A stretch of DNA of 64,000 nt from Poa pratensis. Taxonomy: Eukaryota > Streptophyta > Magnoliopsida > Poales > Poaceae. Under the pieces are notes generated by a model, which worked only from the letters and a program-made list of their open reading frames with translations, searched no databases and was not told where the DNA came from. A program made the position numbers and the translations under genes. Position 1 is the first letter of the stretch; every line of letters begins with the position of its first letter. Below, piece by piece: positions 36,198 to 48,653 of this stretch. The stretch spans positions 21,129,399-21,193,398 of the forward strand of contig CAMZMU010000071.1 in NCBI GenBank assembly GCA_947311845.1. Direction: 5' to 3'.

Positions 36198-36840
36198 GGA
36201 CCTATGGAAGAAGAAATTGCTGAAACTGTGATCTCATTGGATGAAAAAGAGGAGGAGAGTGAAGAACAAAAGGAGGATCTACCTTCTAATGATAGTAACT
36301 CTTTAACTCTTACATTATATGATTACCCTCCATGCCCACATAAGGAGGAAAAATGCTATATTGTTGAATGTCATGATTCTATTGAAATATCTCCTTTTGA
36401 TAAATTTGAAGTAACAAGCTCCTTGACTTAAGAAAAAGAAATTGCAGAAAGTAAAAATGTGCTCCCTAATGTTATATATGATAATGCTCTTGATGATGGT
36501 CCTATATTGCTAATGATATTTATTATACTATTATTGTCAAAAGTGGGTTTGATAACCCCACTGTTTTAGAGCTTAATAAAAATTATGTGTTTGTAGATCA
36601 TGAAAAGCATGCTTTATGTGATAGTTATATTGTTGAGTTTGTTCATGATGCTACTGAAAGTTATTATGAGAGAGGAAAATATGGTTGTAAAAGTTTTCAA
36701 GTCACTAAAACACCTCTCTTTATGTTGAAAGTTTGAAGCTATATTGTTTCATCTTTCTATGCTAGTTGCTTTATGCTTCAATAATTACTTTGTTACAAGA
36801 TTCCTTTGCATAGGAAGTGGGTTAGACTTAAATGTGTTTG
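36198..36840 (+). pseudogene. unrecognised reading frame of element Y, second part
   Basis: It resumes with MEEEIAETVISLDEKEEE, then NDSNSLTLTLYDYPPCPHKE and KCYIVECHDSIEISPFDKFE to a stop near 36431. The further homologous sequence (VLPNVIYDNALDDGP, HALCDSYIVEFVHDATESYY, KSFQVTKTP) continues with indels to about 36840, ending in the same basic RKWVRLK-type region as X. It is shown separately because X interrupts it. Confidence 0.55.
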
Positions 36841-39465
36841 ATATTTGCCTCTTGATGCTCTCTTTTGTTTTTCAACTCTTATTCTTATGAGAGCATCATT
36901 AAAATCTTCTAGCCTAGCTAAAGGCATTAAAAGAAAGCGCTTTTGGGAGGCAACCCATTATCTTTTATTTTCAGTATTAGTCAAGGATGTTTGTTTACCT
37001 CTGTAGCAACTCCTTTGTATCTTTATTTTGCTGTTTTGTTGTGCCAAGGAGAGTTACTAATGCAAAGTTGGTATTTATTTTCGGGACTGCATTGGACAGA
37101 TTGCTGTTCGTCACCGTTTAATTCAGTAGAAAATCAGAAAAAATCAAAAAATGCTGAAACTTTTTGTGCATGTTCCTGATGATGTTACGCAACTTTCATT
37201 ATTTCAAAAGTTCTTCATCTGAGCATCGTAAGTGCCTCGAAAAAATTCGTCATTACAGACTGTTCTGGTTTGACAGATTCTGTCTTTTATTTTGCATTCT
37301 CTCTTTTACAAGTTTTTAAGTGGTTTCTTTTCGTGTAAAAGTGCCCACTTGAGCCTAGTAACAGTGGCTAATGTTTAAAATAGTTGGCTTGTGAGTTTGT
37401 CTTTGCTAGAACTTTGAAGTATTATCTTTTAGTGCACTAACCTGCTAATGAGAAAAGCTGTTAAGTTTTGGTGTGAAGGAAGTTTTCATGTGTTGATAGA
37501 GGAGAATGATATTACATGATCAAGAAGATGAAGAGCTTAAGCTTGGGGAGGCTTACCTCCCCAGCATATTTCAAGAAGACTCAAGCATCTAAGCTTGGGG
37601 ATGCCCAAGGCATCCCCTTCTTCATCTACAAATTATCAGGTCATCTCTAATGGTGCTATATTTTTATTGCTTCATACTAGTGTACTCTTCTTGGAGCGTC
37701 AGTGTGTTTTTGTTTTCAGTTTGTTTTGTTTTGTTTGCTGTGCTATACTTGTTGGATCCTATCATTCATGTTTGGGAGAGAGACACGCTCCACTTTTTCA
37801 TTAGAATACTCTTGTGCTTCACTTATACTTGTTGAGTATTCCTGTCTAGTTGCTGTTATTGCTGTTAGCTCTCAGTTTTTCATGTATCTCTTGTTAGAGC
37901 TATCAGTTTCTTTTGAAGAAAGTACTCCTTGCTTCACTTATATCTGTTTGGAGAGTTGTCAAATAGTTGATTGGTGTTTGGTTGGACCAGAAAAATGCTA
38001 TGCATGTGGTAGTGGTATAAATGCTTACATGAATCTTTTTAGATCGTTGTCTTGAGTAATTTGATGCTTGCCAATTGTTTTGAGCTGTCAAGTAATTAAT
38101 GTTTAAGCTTGTGCATCATGTAAGTAATGGCTATTAATGAAGAACTACTATAAGGATTTTCTGCTATAATAATCTGTTGCATAATTGGAAGTCCATAGTA
38201 GTCTAGATAATTTTTGGATGAAGGCTATGTGTTAACAAGGAAGACAGTGGGAGTCTATGGTTCGTCAAACCTTGTGTTTTATGTACACTCTTGCTATTCC
38301 AGTTGATAATGATGTTTGCTTATAATAACTTTGCTAGCCTAAACTCTGTACTAAGAGGGAATGCTTCTTGTACATCCAAAACCTTGAGCCAAATCCATGC
38401 CACCTGTGTCCACCATACCTACCTATTATGTGGTGTTTTCACCATTCCAAGTAAATTTCTTCATGTGCTATCTACTAACTACTCAAAACTGTTACATTTC
38501 CTTTTTGTGTCACTACTTGAAAAGCTCATAAGGACGTAGATAGGTGGTCTTTATTTCCTGGTTGATCAAATTTTACACACCTGGACTAGTGGCATATACA
38601 TCCGCTTATCCAATAATTTTGCAAAAAGAGCTGGCAACGGGGTGCCCAGTCCCAATTAATTACAACTTTAACCAAACAATTCTCTTCACATCTTTTTGCC
38701 CCTGATTCGTCAGTCAAGCAATGTTCACAAGTGTGTAAACAAAAGAGAAGAGGGATGATCTGCCCGCTGTAGAAATAACGTCCTTCATGGGAGCCGCTCT
38801 TGTAAAGTTTGATCAACTAGTGAAGTAGAGTATTGCCTATTTGCTGATTTGTTGACACCTGTATACACCATTACCTTACAAAACAATATTTTATGCTCTC
38901 TATATGCCTTCGGGAACTACAGCTCTAGCACATGATGTTAATCCCTGCTTCCCTCTGCGAAGGGCCATTCTTTTACTTTTATGTTGAGTCAGTTTTCCCA
39001 CTTCTTTCTGTCTCCTTAAGCAAACATCATTGTCAACTCCAGTATAACAGTTTTTACATAACTTTGTGTTTGGTTGATCATATTCTTTGCATTGACATTA
39101 TCTATATGATATACATGTTGAAAGTTGAAGCAAATGCTGAAGCTATTATCTTCCTTTATGTTGATACAAACACTTTCATGTTGAGAATTATTGCTGCTGT
39201 GAGCTAACTATTATGTTAGACTATTATATCTCTAAATGTTTTATAGTATTATTCATGAAAGTTTGCACTTGTGTGATCACTTATGTTTACTCTTTATTTA
39301 CTTGCTTGCAAACTATAGACCATTGGCTTGGATCACTTCATTCAGATCATGTGCATTACATTGTTATTTGATCAAAGATTGTGTTGGTAGCATGTCACTT
39401 CAAAAATTATCTGTTTTTATCGTTTACCTACTCGAGGACGAGCAGGAACTAAGCTTGGGGATGCT

Positions 39466-41061
39466 TGATACGTCTCAAACGTATCTATAATTTTTGATGT
39501 TCCATGCTGATATTATATCAATTGCTACATGTTTTGGTTACACTTTATATCATTTTTATGCATTTTCTGGGACTAACCTATTAACAAGATGCCACAGTGC
39601 CAGTTCCCTGTTTTCTGCTGTTTTTGGTTTCAGAAAATCTATTAAGGAAATATTCTCGGAATTGGACGAAACAAAAGACATCGTCAATAATATCACGAGG
39701 AGATCACGGAGTCCAAAGGGGAGTCGGAGCAGACCCACCAGGGGGCCACGCCACACTAGGGCGCGGCCCAGGGTGGCCCGCGCCCCCTATGGCGTGGTGG
39801 CCCCCCTCGGCCACCGACGCCGCCTCTTCGCCTATATATTCTCCGCGACGCGAAAACCCTATTACGGTCGATCATATTCCACGAAAAGTTCCGTCACGGC
39901 CGTCATCGTCAATCTCAGATCGGAGGAGTTCTGAAGCTCTTCCCGGCACCCTGCCGGAGGGGAGATCATCACCGGAGGGCTCTACATCACCATGCCTGCC
40001 TCCGGAGTGATGTGTGAGTAGTCCACCCCTGGACTACGGGTCCATAGCAGTAGCTAGATGGTTGTCTCTCCACCTTGTGCCATCATGTTTAGATCTTGTG
40101 AGCTGCCCTACATGATCAAGATCATATTATTGTAATGCTACATGTTGTGTTTGCTGGGATCCGATGAATATTGAATATTATGTCAAGTTGATTATCAATC
40201 TATCTTATATGTTATTTAAGATCTTGCATGCTTTCCGTTACTCGTAGATGCTTTGGCCAAGTAGATGCTTGTAACTCCAAGAGAGAGTATTTATGCTAGA
40301 TAGTGGGTTCATGTCTCCGTTTAACCTGGGACAGTGACAGAAAGTTCTAAGGTTGTGGATGTGCTGTTGCCACTAGGGATAACCTAACGATGCTATGTCC
40401 ACGGCATATGTGTTTGTTTACATTACGCACTTTACTTAATGCAATTATCCGTTGCTTGCAACTTAATACCAACGGGGGACTCGGATGACAACCCGGCGGT
40501 GGATTATTAGTCATAGATGCTGTTGGATAACGTCTATGTATTATGTCGTAATGCCCAATTAAATATCATAGTAGTCAACATGTCATGTATATGCATTGTC
40601 ATGCGCTCACTATTCGTCAATTGCCCAGCTGTAATTTGTTCACCCAACATGTTAGTTATCTTTTATGGAGAGACACCACTAGTGAACTGTGGACCCCGGT
40701 CCATTCTTTTACACTGATTAAACAACCACAAACTGCAAACTGTTCCTTTTTCATTCTCTGCAATTTAATACTCATTTTCCACACCATACGTTTAATCCTT
40801 TGTTTTCAGCAAGCCAGTGAGATTGACAACCTCACTGTTTCGTTGGGGCAAAGTAGTTTGATTGTGTTTGTGTGCAGATTCCACGTCAACAGTCCAGACT
40901 CCCTGCGACAGCTATTTTTCTGGCGCCGTTGACAACCTTCTGAAGAGTTGCTGCTCCTACTGGTTCGATAACCTTGGTTTCTTTCTGAGGGAAAACTTGC
41001 TGCTGACTACATCATACCTTCCTCTTGGGGTCTCCCAACGAACGTGTGTTTCACGTCATCA
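39466..41061 (+). repeat. hybrid LTR between Y and Z
   Basis: Up to about 40078 it follows the Y LTR (GACATCGTCAATAATATCAC, CTGCCGGAGGGGAGATCATC). From about 40080 it follows the Z/X LTR (GCCATCATGTTTAGATCTTG, TATTATGTCAAGTTGATTAT, TTTCACGTCATCA). The real Y LTR at 26643-28213 keeps Y-type sequence throughout (CTTCCATGTTTAG, TTGATACCATGTTTATTCAA). It serves as both Y's 3' LTR and the distal part of Z's 5' LTR. Confidence 0.8.
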
Positions 41062-41257
41062 AGCTATTTTTCTGGCGCCGTTGCCGGGGAGACAGCAGTC
41101 TTCTGCAAGGGGAGTTTCACGCTTCCAATCTCTTTACTTTGTTTTTGTCTTGCTTAGTTTATTTTATTTTATCTTGTTTGCTTTCAATTATCAAAAACAC
41201 AAAAAAATTAGTTACTTGCATTTAGTTTATTTTCAGTTTTGTTTTCTGTTAGTCATC

Positions 41258-42112
41258 ATGTCTAGCCCTGTTCCAGTAGTAATGTCACCTGAAGAAGAGA
41301 TCTTCACTTTCAAGCAAGGGAGTGAGGAGAGTTTTAAAGATGCTTGGTCTAGAATATCTGAGTCCTATGCTAAAACTGAACCTAAAATGACTTTAAGCCT
41401 GCTTCTTAGTAGCTTTTATTTTGGTCTTGTTCTTTGCTACAGATATGCTTTAGATGCTGTGGTAGGAGGAGATTTCCTTCGTTATGATGGGGATCAAGCT
41501 TTTAATGCTATAAAAAATTGATTACAATTTCTAGCCCCAATCACTAAAATTGATTTGGCTTTGACAAGCATAAGTGATAGACTTAACGCTCTTGAAACGA
41601 ACATATCTGGTCTAAAGAAGGGTATAATCAGATTCGTGAACATTATGATAATGTGCCAGTAAATTTTGAACCATCGGGATGGATTCCCTCAGTAAAAGTT
41701 GTTATAAATGGTGAAACTTTTCATTCTCGCTGTGATATTATGTCTGAATTCTGTTTAATGCCCAAGAATATTTATGATTCCTTAAATCTTTGGGAGCTTT
41801 CCAAATGCGAAGATTGTATAACTTTGGGTGATAATACTATTAAATTACCAAGGGGAGTAGCGAAGGAGTATTTACAAAACTCTTAGGGATAACAATATCT
41901 ATTGATTATCTTGTCATTGAATGTGCAGGAGTAGGACAAATTACGCTTGGAAGGTCCTGTTGAAACGCTTTGGAGCAATAATAGATGTGGGCCAAGGCAC
42001 TATGAATTTCGCCTCTTCACCTATGTGTAACCAAGTATTTCCTAAAGATAAAGGTAAAGGTAAGAGAGCTAAGCGTAAGAATGTTGATGCTTCTTCACTT
42101 GGTAATACTTGA
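41258..42112 (+). pseudogene. element Z coding cassette: gag-like and degenerate protease-like segments
   Basis: A frame from ATG 41258 gives MSSPVPVVMSPEEEIFTFKQ, GSEESFKDAWSRISESYAK and RYALDAVVGGDFLRYDGDQ, typical of a plant gypsy gag N-terminal region. It stops at 41521, followed by a coiled stretch (LALTSISDRLNALETNISGL). From about 41653 an aspartic-protease-like fold is suggested by WIPSVKVVINGETFHSRCDI, then FCLMPKNIYDSL and a ITLGDNTIKL segment. The expected catalytic D-(S/T)-G or DLGAS motif reads CDIMSE, so activity is unlikely. It ends in a Lys-rich tail. No RT or integrase follows. This cassette replaces the unknown frame found in X. Confidence 0.6.
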
Positions 42113-44774
42113 TGCATGCTTTGTGCCTAGCTAAAAGGCGTTAAAGAAAAGCGCTTATGGGAGGCAACCCATTTTATTTTTCTGCAATTTTTCTTTTATT
42201 GAGTCAAGGAGTTTGTTTACTTCTGTAGCAACTCCTTTGTATCTTTATTTTCTCGCATTGTTGTGCCAAGAGTAGCCTCTAATGATAAGATGATGCTTAA
42301 TTTTGATTGCTGCGCAGAAACAGATTTTTGCTGTTCACTGTACGAAATTCCTAAAATCACCAGATTGTTAATTAAATCTGAAATTTTTGTGCGTAATCTT
42401 TATGAATGTCTGAAACTTTCATTAGTTCAGAGTTTCTCGATCTGAGCGTCGTAAGTGCCTCGAAAAAATTCGTCTTTGCGGACTGTTCTGTTTTAGACAG
42501 ATTATGCCTTTTTATTTTGCATTCTCTCTTTTACTAGTGTTGAGTGAAATTCTTTTTTGGGTGGAAGAGCTTCACATAACATCAGTGGCTGTAGCTAATG
42601 TTTAAAGTAACAAATCATATTGCGTCTTTATAGAACATGTGAATTTTTGATTATGCACTAACCCTCTAATGAGATCTACTTTGAGTTTGGTGTGACGGAA
42701 GTTTTCAAGGGTCAAGAGAGAAGGATGATATAATAGGATCAAGAAGAGTGAAGAGCTTAAGCTTGGGGAGGCTCCCATGGATCTCCCCAGCATATTTCAA
42801 GAAGACTCAAGCGTCTAAGCTTGGGGATGCCCAAGGCATCCCCTTCTTCATCGTCAAAATTATCAGGTCATCTCTAGTGAAACTATATTTTAATTCTTTC
42901 ACATCATATGTGCTTTTCTTGGAGCGTCTGTGTGCTTTTTATTTTCAGTATTGCATTTTTATTTTCAATAAAGCTTGACTGGACCCTAGCATTCTTGATT
43001 GGGAGAGAGACACGCTCCGCTTTTTCATGAGAATACTCCTATTCTTCACTTATATTTGTTGAGTATTCATATCTAGCGCTGTTCAGCTTTTAGCTCTTGT
43101 TTTCATGTATCTCTTGTCAGAGCTATTAGCTTTCTTTTGTAGAAAGTACTCTCTTGCTTCACTTATATTTGTTTGGAGAGTTGATGAAATAAATTGATTG
43201 GTGTTTGGTTGGTTCAGAAAATGTTGCATGTGGTAATTGGTATAAGGAAAAACTTGCTTAATCTTGTAGATCACTAAAATGGATAACTTGATGCTTGTCA
43301 ATTGTTTTGAGTTAACAAGTAGATCATGATTAAATTGTGCATCACATGAGTTAAGCCTATTAGTGAAGAACTACCGTAAAGCTTGTTGAAAATTTGGTTT
43401 GCATCGGTGGTACCTCTAAGGTCTAGATATTTTCTAATAACAGGGTTTGGTTAACAAGGAAGACGGTATGAAGTCTTATAACGTTTGCAATATGTTTGTC
43501 ATATAAAACTTGGTGTACGGGTTGATATTCTTGTTTGCTTACATAACCTTGCTAGCCTAAACTCTGTACTGAGAGGGAATGCTTCTCGTGCATCCAAATC
43601 CTTGAGCCAAAATCCATGCCATTTGTGTCCACCATAACTACCTATATGTGGTATTTCCTTGCCACTCCAAGTAAATTTTTCATGTGCTACCTTTAAATTA
43701 TTCAAAATGTTATTATTCCCTTTTTGTGTCAATGTTTACTAGCTCATGAGGAATTAGTGTGGTTATTCTTTATTCTATTTGTCGAGTGGACTTTTACACC
43801 TGGACTAGTGGCATATACATCCGCTTATCCAATAACTTGCAAAAAGAGCTGGCAACGGGGTGCCCAGTCCCAATTAATTACAACTTTAACCAATTAATTC
43901 TCTTCACACTTTTGCCCTGATTCATCAGTAAGCAATGACAAACAGTGAAATACCTGAATGTGTGTAAACCAAAGAGAAAGAGGGATGATCTGCCTTGCTG
44001 GTAGAAATAACGTCCTTCATGGGAGCCGCTCTTAAAAGTCCGTTCGACAGGTAGAATACTGTTCTCACCCGCTACCATTCGTTGACAATTAACAAACACC
44101 TCTCAAAAATAGATACTCCTCCATGGTATGTGATTGATGGAAGGCACCCGAGGATTCGGTTAGCCATGGCTTGTGTTAGCAAGGTTGGGAGGAGTATCAA
44201 ATATTTTATGCAATCTCTATATGCTTTCAAAAACCTAAAAGCTCTAGCACATGATTTAATCCCTGCTTCCCTCTGCGAAGGGCCTTTCTTTTACTTTTAT
44301 GTTGAGTCAGTTTTCCTATTCTTTCTGTCTTCCACAAGCAAACACTAGTGTCAACTTTGTTACAACATGCGTTATATGCAATGTATTGGACTTGTTATAC
44401 TACTTTGTGTTGACAATATCCATGAGATAAATATGTTGAAAGTTGAAGCAAATGCTGAAACTAAATTCTTCCTTTGTGTTGATTAAATACCTTTTTTAGA
44501 AACTATTGCTTTATGAGTTAACACTTATGCAAAACTGTTTGATGCTTGTCTCGAAAGTACTATTCATGAAAACGTTTAGCTTGTGTGATTCATTGTTTAC
44601 TCATTATCTATTTGGTAGCAAATTATAGACCATTGACTTGGATCACTTCATTCATTTACATGTGCCTTGCAATATTATATGATCAAGATTATGATAGTAG
44701 CATGTCACCTCAAAAATTATTTGTTTTTATCGTTTACCTACTCGAGGACGAGTAGGAACTAAGCTTGGGGATGC

Positions 44775-46361
44775 TGATACGTCTCAAACGTATCTATAAT
44801 TTTTGATGTTCCATGCTTGTTTTATACCAATTGCTACATGTTTTGCATCTACTTTATATCACTTTTATACATTTTTTGGGACTAACCTATTAACAAGATG
44901 CCGAAGTGCCAGTTCCTGTTTTCTGCTGTTTTTGTATTCCAGAAAAGCTAGTCTGGAAATATTCTCGGAATTGGACGAAACTACACGGGGGTGCCTATTT
45001 TTCCAGAACACACCTGACGGAGCGAAGGAGCAGCAGAGGAGGGCCACCAGGGCCACACGCACAGGGCGCGGCCCCCCTCTGCCGCGCCTGGGGTGGTGTG
45101 GGCCCCTCGGGGGTCCGCAGCCGCCGCCCTTTCGCCTACTTATTCCCCCCGACGCGAAAACCCTAAGTACCTGAGCAAATATCCACGAAAAGTTCCAGAG
45201 ACGCCGCCGTCGTCAACCCTAGCTCGGGAGGGTTCAGAACCTCTTCCCGGCACCCTGCCGGAGAGGGGAATCGTCACCGGAGGCTTCTACATCGCCATGC
45301 CTGCCTCCGGAGTGATGCGTGAGTAGTTCATCCTTGGACTACGGGTCCATAGCAGTAGCTAGATGGTTGTCTCTCCACTTTGTGCCATCATGTTTAGATC
45401 TTGTGAGCTGCCCTACATGATCAAGATCATATTATTGTAATGCTACATGTTGTGTTTGCTGGGATCCGATGAATATTGAATATTATGTCAAGTTGATTAT
45501 CAATCTATCTTATATGTTATTTAAGATCTTGCATGCTTTCCGTTACTCGTAGATGCTTTGGCCAAGTAGATGCTTGTAACTCCAAGAGAGAGTATTTATG
45601 CTAGATAGTGGGTTCATGTCTCCGTTTAACCTGGGACAGTGACAGAAAGTTCTAAGGTTGTGGATGTGCTGTTGCCACTAGGGATAACCTAACGATGCTA
45701 TGTCCACGGCATATGTGTTTGTTTACATTACGCACTTTACTTAATGCAATTATCCGTTGCTTGCAACTTAATACCAACGGGGGACTCGGATGACAACCCG
45801 GCGGTGGATTATTAGTCATAGATGCTGTTGGATAACGATCTATGTATTATGTCGTAATGCCCAATTAAATATCATAGTAGTCAACATGTCATGTATATGC
45901 ATTGTCATGCGCTCACTATTCGTCAATTGCCCAGCTGTAATTTGTTCACCCAACATGTTAGTTATCTTTTATGGAGAGACACCACTAGTGAACTGTGGAC
46001 CCCGGTCCATTCTTTTACACTGATTAAACAACCACAAACTGCAAACTGTTCCTTTTTCATTCTCTGCAATTTAATACTCATTTTCCACACCATACGTTTA
46101 ATCCTTTGTTTTCAGCAAGCCAGTGAGATTGACAACCTCACTGTTTCGTTGGGGCAAAGTAGTTTGATTGTGTTGTGTGCAGATTCCACGTCAACAGTCC
46201 AGACTCCCTGCGACAGCTATTTTTCTGGCGCCGTTGACAACCTTCTGAAGAGTTGCTGCTCCTACTGGTTCGATAACCTTGGTTTCTTTCTGAGGGAAAA
46301 CTTGCTGCTGACTACATCATACCTTCCTTTGGGGTCTCCCAACGAACGTGTGTTTTCACAT
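44775..46361 (+). repeat. 3' LTR of element Z, interrupted by W near its end
   Basis: It begins TGATACGTCTCAAACG right after the polypurine-like tract. It stays nearly identical to the X LTRs until GTGTGTTTTCACAT, where W starts (46362). The last ten bases (CACGTCATCA) reappear at 57717-57726 on the far side of W. CACAT (46357-46361) and CACGT (57717-57721) are the W target duplication with one mismatch. Confidence 0.85.
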
Positions 46362-47576
46362 TGTCGAGGTGTTGCCCTCGGCAATTCCCATGGTTGCTAT
46401 ACCTAGGGTTGATTGTGTGGTTAGAGTACGCGTAGTAATGGTGGAATCGACGGCTGACAAGATGATTTACCAGGTTCAGGGCCCTCGAATGAGGTAAAAC
46501 CCCTACTCCTGCTTGTCTGTGTTATGATTTGAATATGGAGGTTACAAGGGTTCGACGAACAGTAGATCTCGTCGAGGTTTTGGTGGCTATGGATTGCTTG
46601 TCCTTGATCGACACCCTCCAGCCTTTATATAGGAGGCTAGGTCCCGGGAAACACAAACCGACCAAGGTGACATATATGGAAAGTTTAACCGACTAGTATT
46701 TGATCTAGCTTGGAAAACACTCTCGTCTTGGCCTTTCTTCATAGGCTTCGGATTAATCCTTTGGCTTCTTTGATTATCACGTGCACCGGTACCCTTATGC
46801 TGGGGTACCCGCAGAGTATAACCTCGTCATTAGCCCCCGAGTACTTGCTTGCCTCGAAGAGTCGAGCATGTGCTCCCTTCATCTGTGCACGTCAAGTTTT
46901 CTTAGCTTGTTCTTCTGACCCGATGTAATTCTTCAAGCTCTAATTTGTTTCAATTATATGTGTATGCTAACCGAGGGATACTGACACAGTAGGCCTGATT
47001 CACTCGAATATCGAGCTCAGTTAACCGCATTTGGGCGAAACCATACTAGCCTTCAGTCAGACTCGAGTCCCCGGGCTCGAGCCTGGAATGCAGTCGAAAC
47101 GATTTTGCTAGGGGTATTGACATAGTAGGCCTGATTCACTCGAAAATCGAGCTCAGTTAAACGCACATTGGGCGAAAACCACACTAGCTTCAATCAGGTT
47201 CGAGTCCCGGACCTGAAGCTGGAACACTTTTGAAACTTTTGCCTAGGGATACTTGACATAGTAGCCTGATTCACTCAAAAATCGAGCTCAGTTAACCGCA
47301 CATTTGGGCGATGAAACATATAGCCTTCAGAATCAGGTTCGAGTCCCGGATCCGAAGCTGGAACACTTTTGAAACTTTTGCCTAGGGATATTGACATAGT
47401 AGGCCTGATTCACTTGAAAATCGGAGCTCAGTTAACCGCACATTTGGGCGAAACCATACTAGCCTTCAATCAGTTCGAGTCCCCGGGCTCGAAGCTGGAA
47501 CATACTGGACAGACTCGACTCAGGCGTTGTAGGTCTTACTGATTCGTTCTGCAGTTTAACTTTTGATACCTAACGC

Positions 47577-47589
47577 NNNNNNNNNNNNN
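47577..47589. other. assembly gap, 13 Ns
   Basis: A run of exactly 13 N bases. Gaps of 13 N are the known placeholder used by optical-map (Bionano) hybrid scaffolding where contigs abut or overlap, which agrees with the duplicated flanks. Confidence 0.95.
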
Positions 47590-48653
47590 TCACTATTCGT
47601 CAATTGCCCAGCTGTAATTTGTTCACCCAACATGTTAGTTATCTTTTATGGAGAGACACCACTAGTGAACTGTGGACCCCGGTCCATTCTTTTACACTGA
47701 TTAAACAACCACAAACTGCAAACTGTTCCTTTTTCATTCTCTGCAATTTAATACTCATTTTCCACACCATACGTTTAATCCTTTGTTTTCATCAAGCCAG
47801 TGAGATTGACAACCTCACTGTTTCGTTGGGGCAAAGTAATTTGATTGTGTTGTGTGCAGATTCCACGTCAACAGTCCAGACTCCCTGCGACAGCTATTTT
47901 TCTGGCGCCGTTGACAACCTTCTGAAGAGTTGCTGCTCCTACTGGTTCGATAACCTTGGTTTCTTTCTGAGGGAAAACTTGCTGCTGACTACATCATACC
48001 TTCCTCTTGGGGTCTCCCAACGAACGTGTGTTTCACATGTCGAGGTGTCCCTCGGCAATTCCCATGGTTGCTATACCTAGGGTTGATTGTGTGGTAGAGA
48101 ACGCGTAGTATTGGTGGAATCGACGGCTGACAAGCTGGATTTACCCAGGTTCAGGGCCCTCGAGTGAGGTAAAACCCCTACTTCCTGCTTGTCTGTGTTT
48201 ATGATTTGAATATGGAGGTTACAAGGGTTCGACGAACAGTAGATCTCGTCGAGGTTTTGGTGGCTATGGATTGCTTGTCCTTGATCGATCACCCTCCCAG
48301 CCTTTATATAGGAGGCTAGGTCTCGGGAAACACAACCGACCAAGGTTACATGTATGGAAAGTCTTAACCGACTATTATTTGATCTAGCTTGGAAAACACT
48401 CTTCGTCTTGGGCCTTTCTTCATGGCTTCGATTAATCCTTGGGCTTCTTTGATCATCACGTGCACCAGGTACCCTTATGCTGGGTACCCGCAGAGTATAA
48501 CCTCGTCATTAGCCCCCGAGTACTTGCTTGCCTCGAAGAGTCGAGCATGTGCTCCCTTCATCGTGCACGTCATAGTTTTCTTAGCTTGTTCTTCTGACCC
48601 GATGTAATTCTTCAAGCTCTAATTTGTTTCAATTGTATGTGTATGCTAACCGA

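Larger units (their letters stand above)
26643..41061 (+). mobile_element. element Y: related non-autonomous LTR retrotransposon in Z's 5' LTR
   Basis: The 5' LTR is 26643-28213 (TGATACG to CATCA, 1571 bp). Its body differs from the Z/X LTR type, for example GACATCGTCAATAATATCAC where the other has a CTACACGG(G) segment. The internal region is 28214-28979 plus 36198-39465 around the inserted X. AAGCTTGGGGATGC precedes a 3' LTR at 39466-41061 that is a hybrid: Y-type up to about 40078, Z/X-type after. The primer site at 28223-28239 matches tRNA-Asp, and a second perfect copy lies at 28308-28324. There is no RT or integrase. It carries an unrecognised reading frame shared with X. Confidence 0.8.

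Noticed and set aside
40585..48080. Repeated frames starting MYMHCHALTIRQLPSCNLF in both orientations
   Set aside because: They lie wholly inside LTR copies and recur only because the LTR recurs; no protein evidence.
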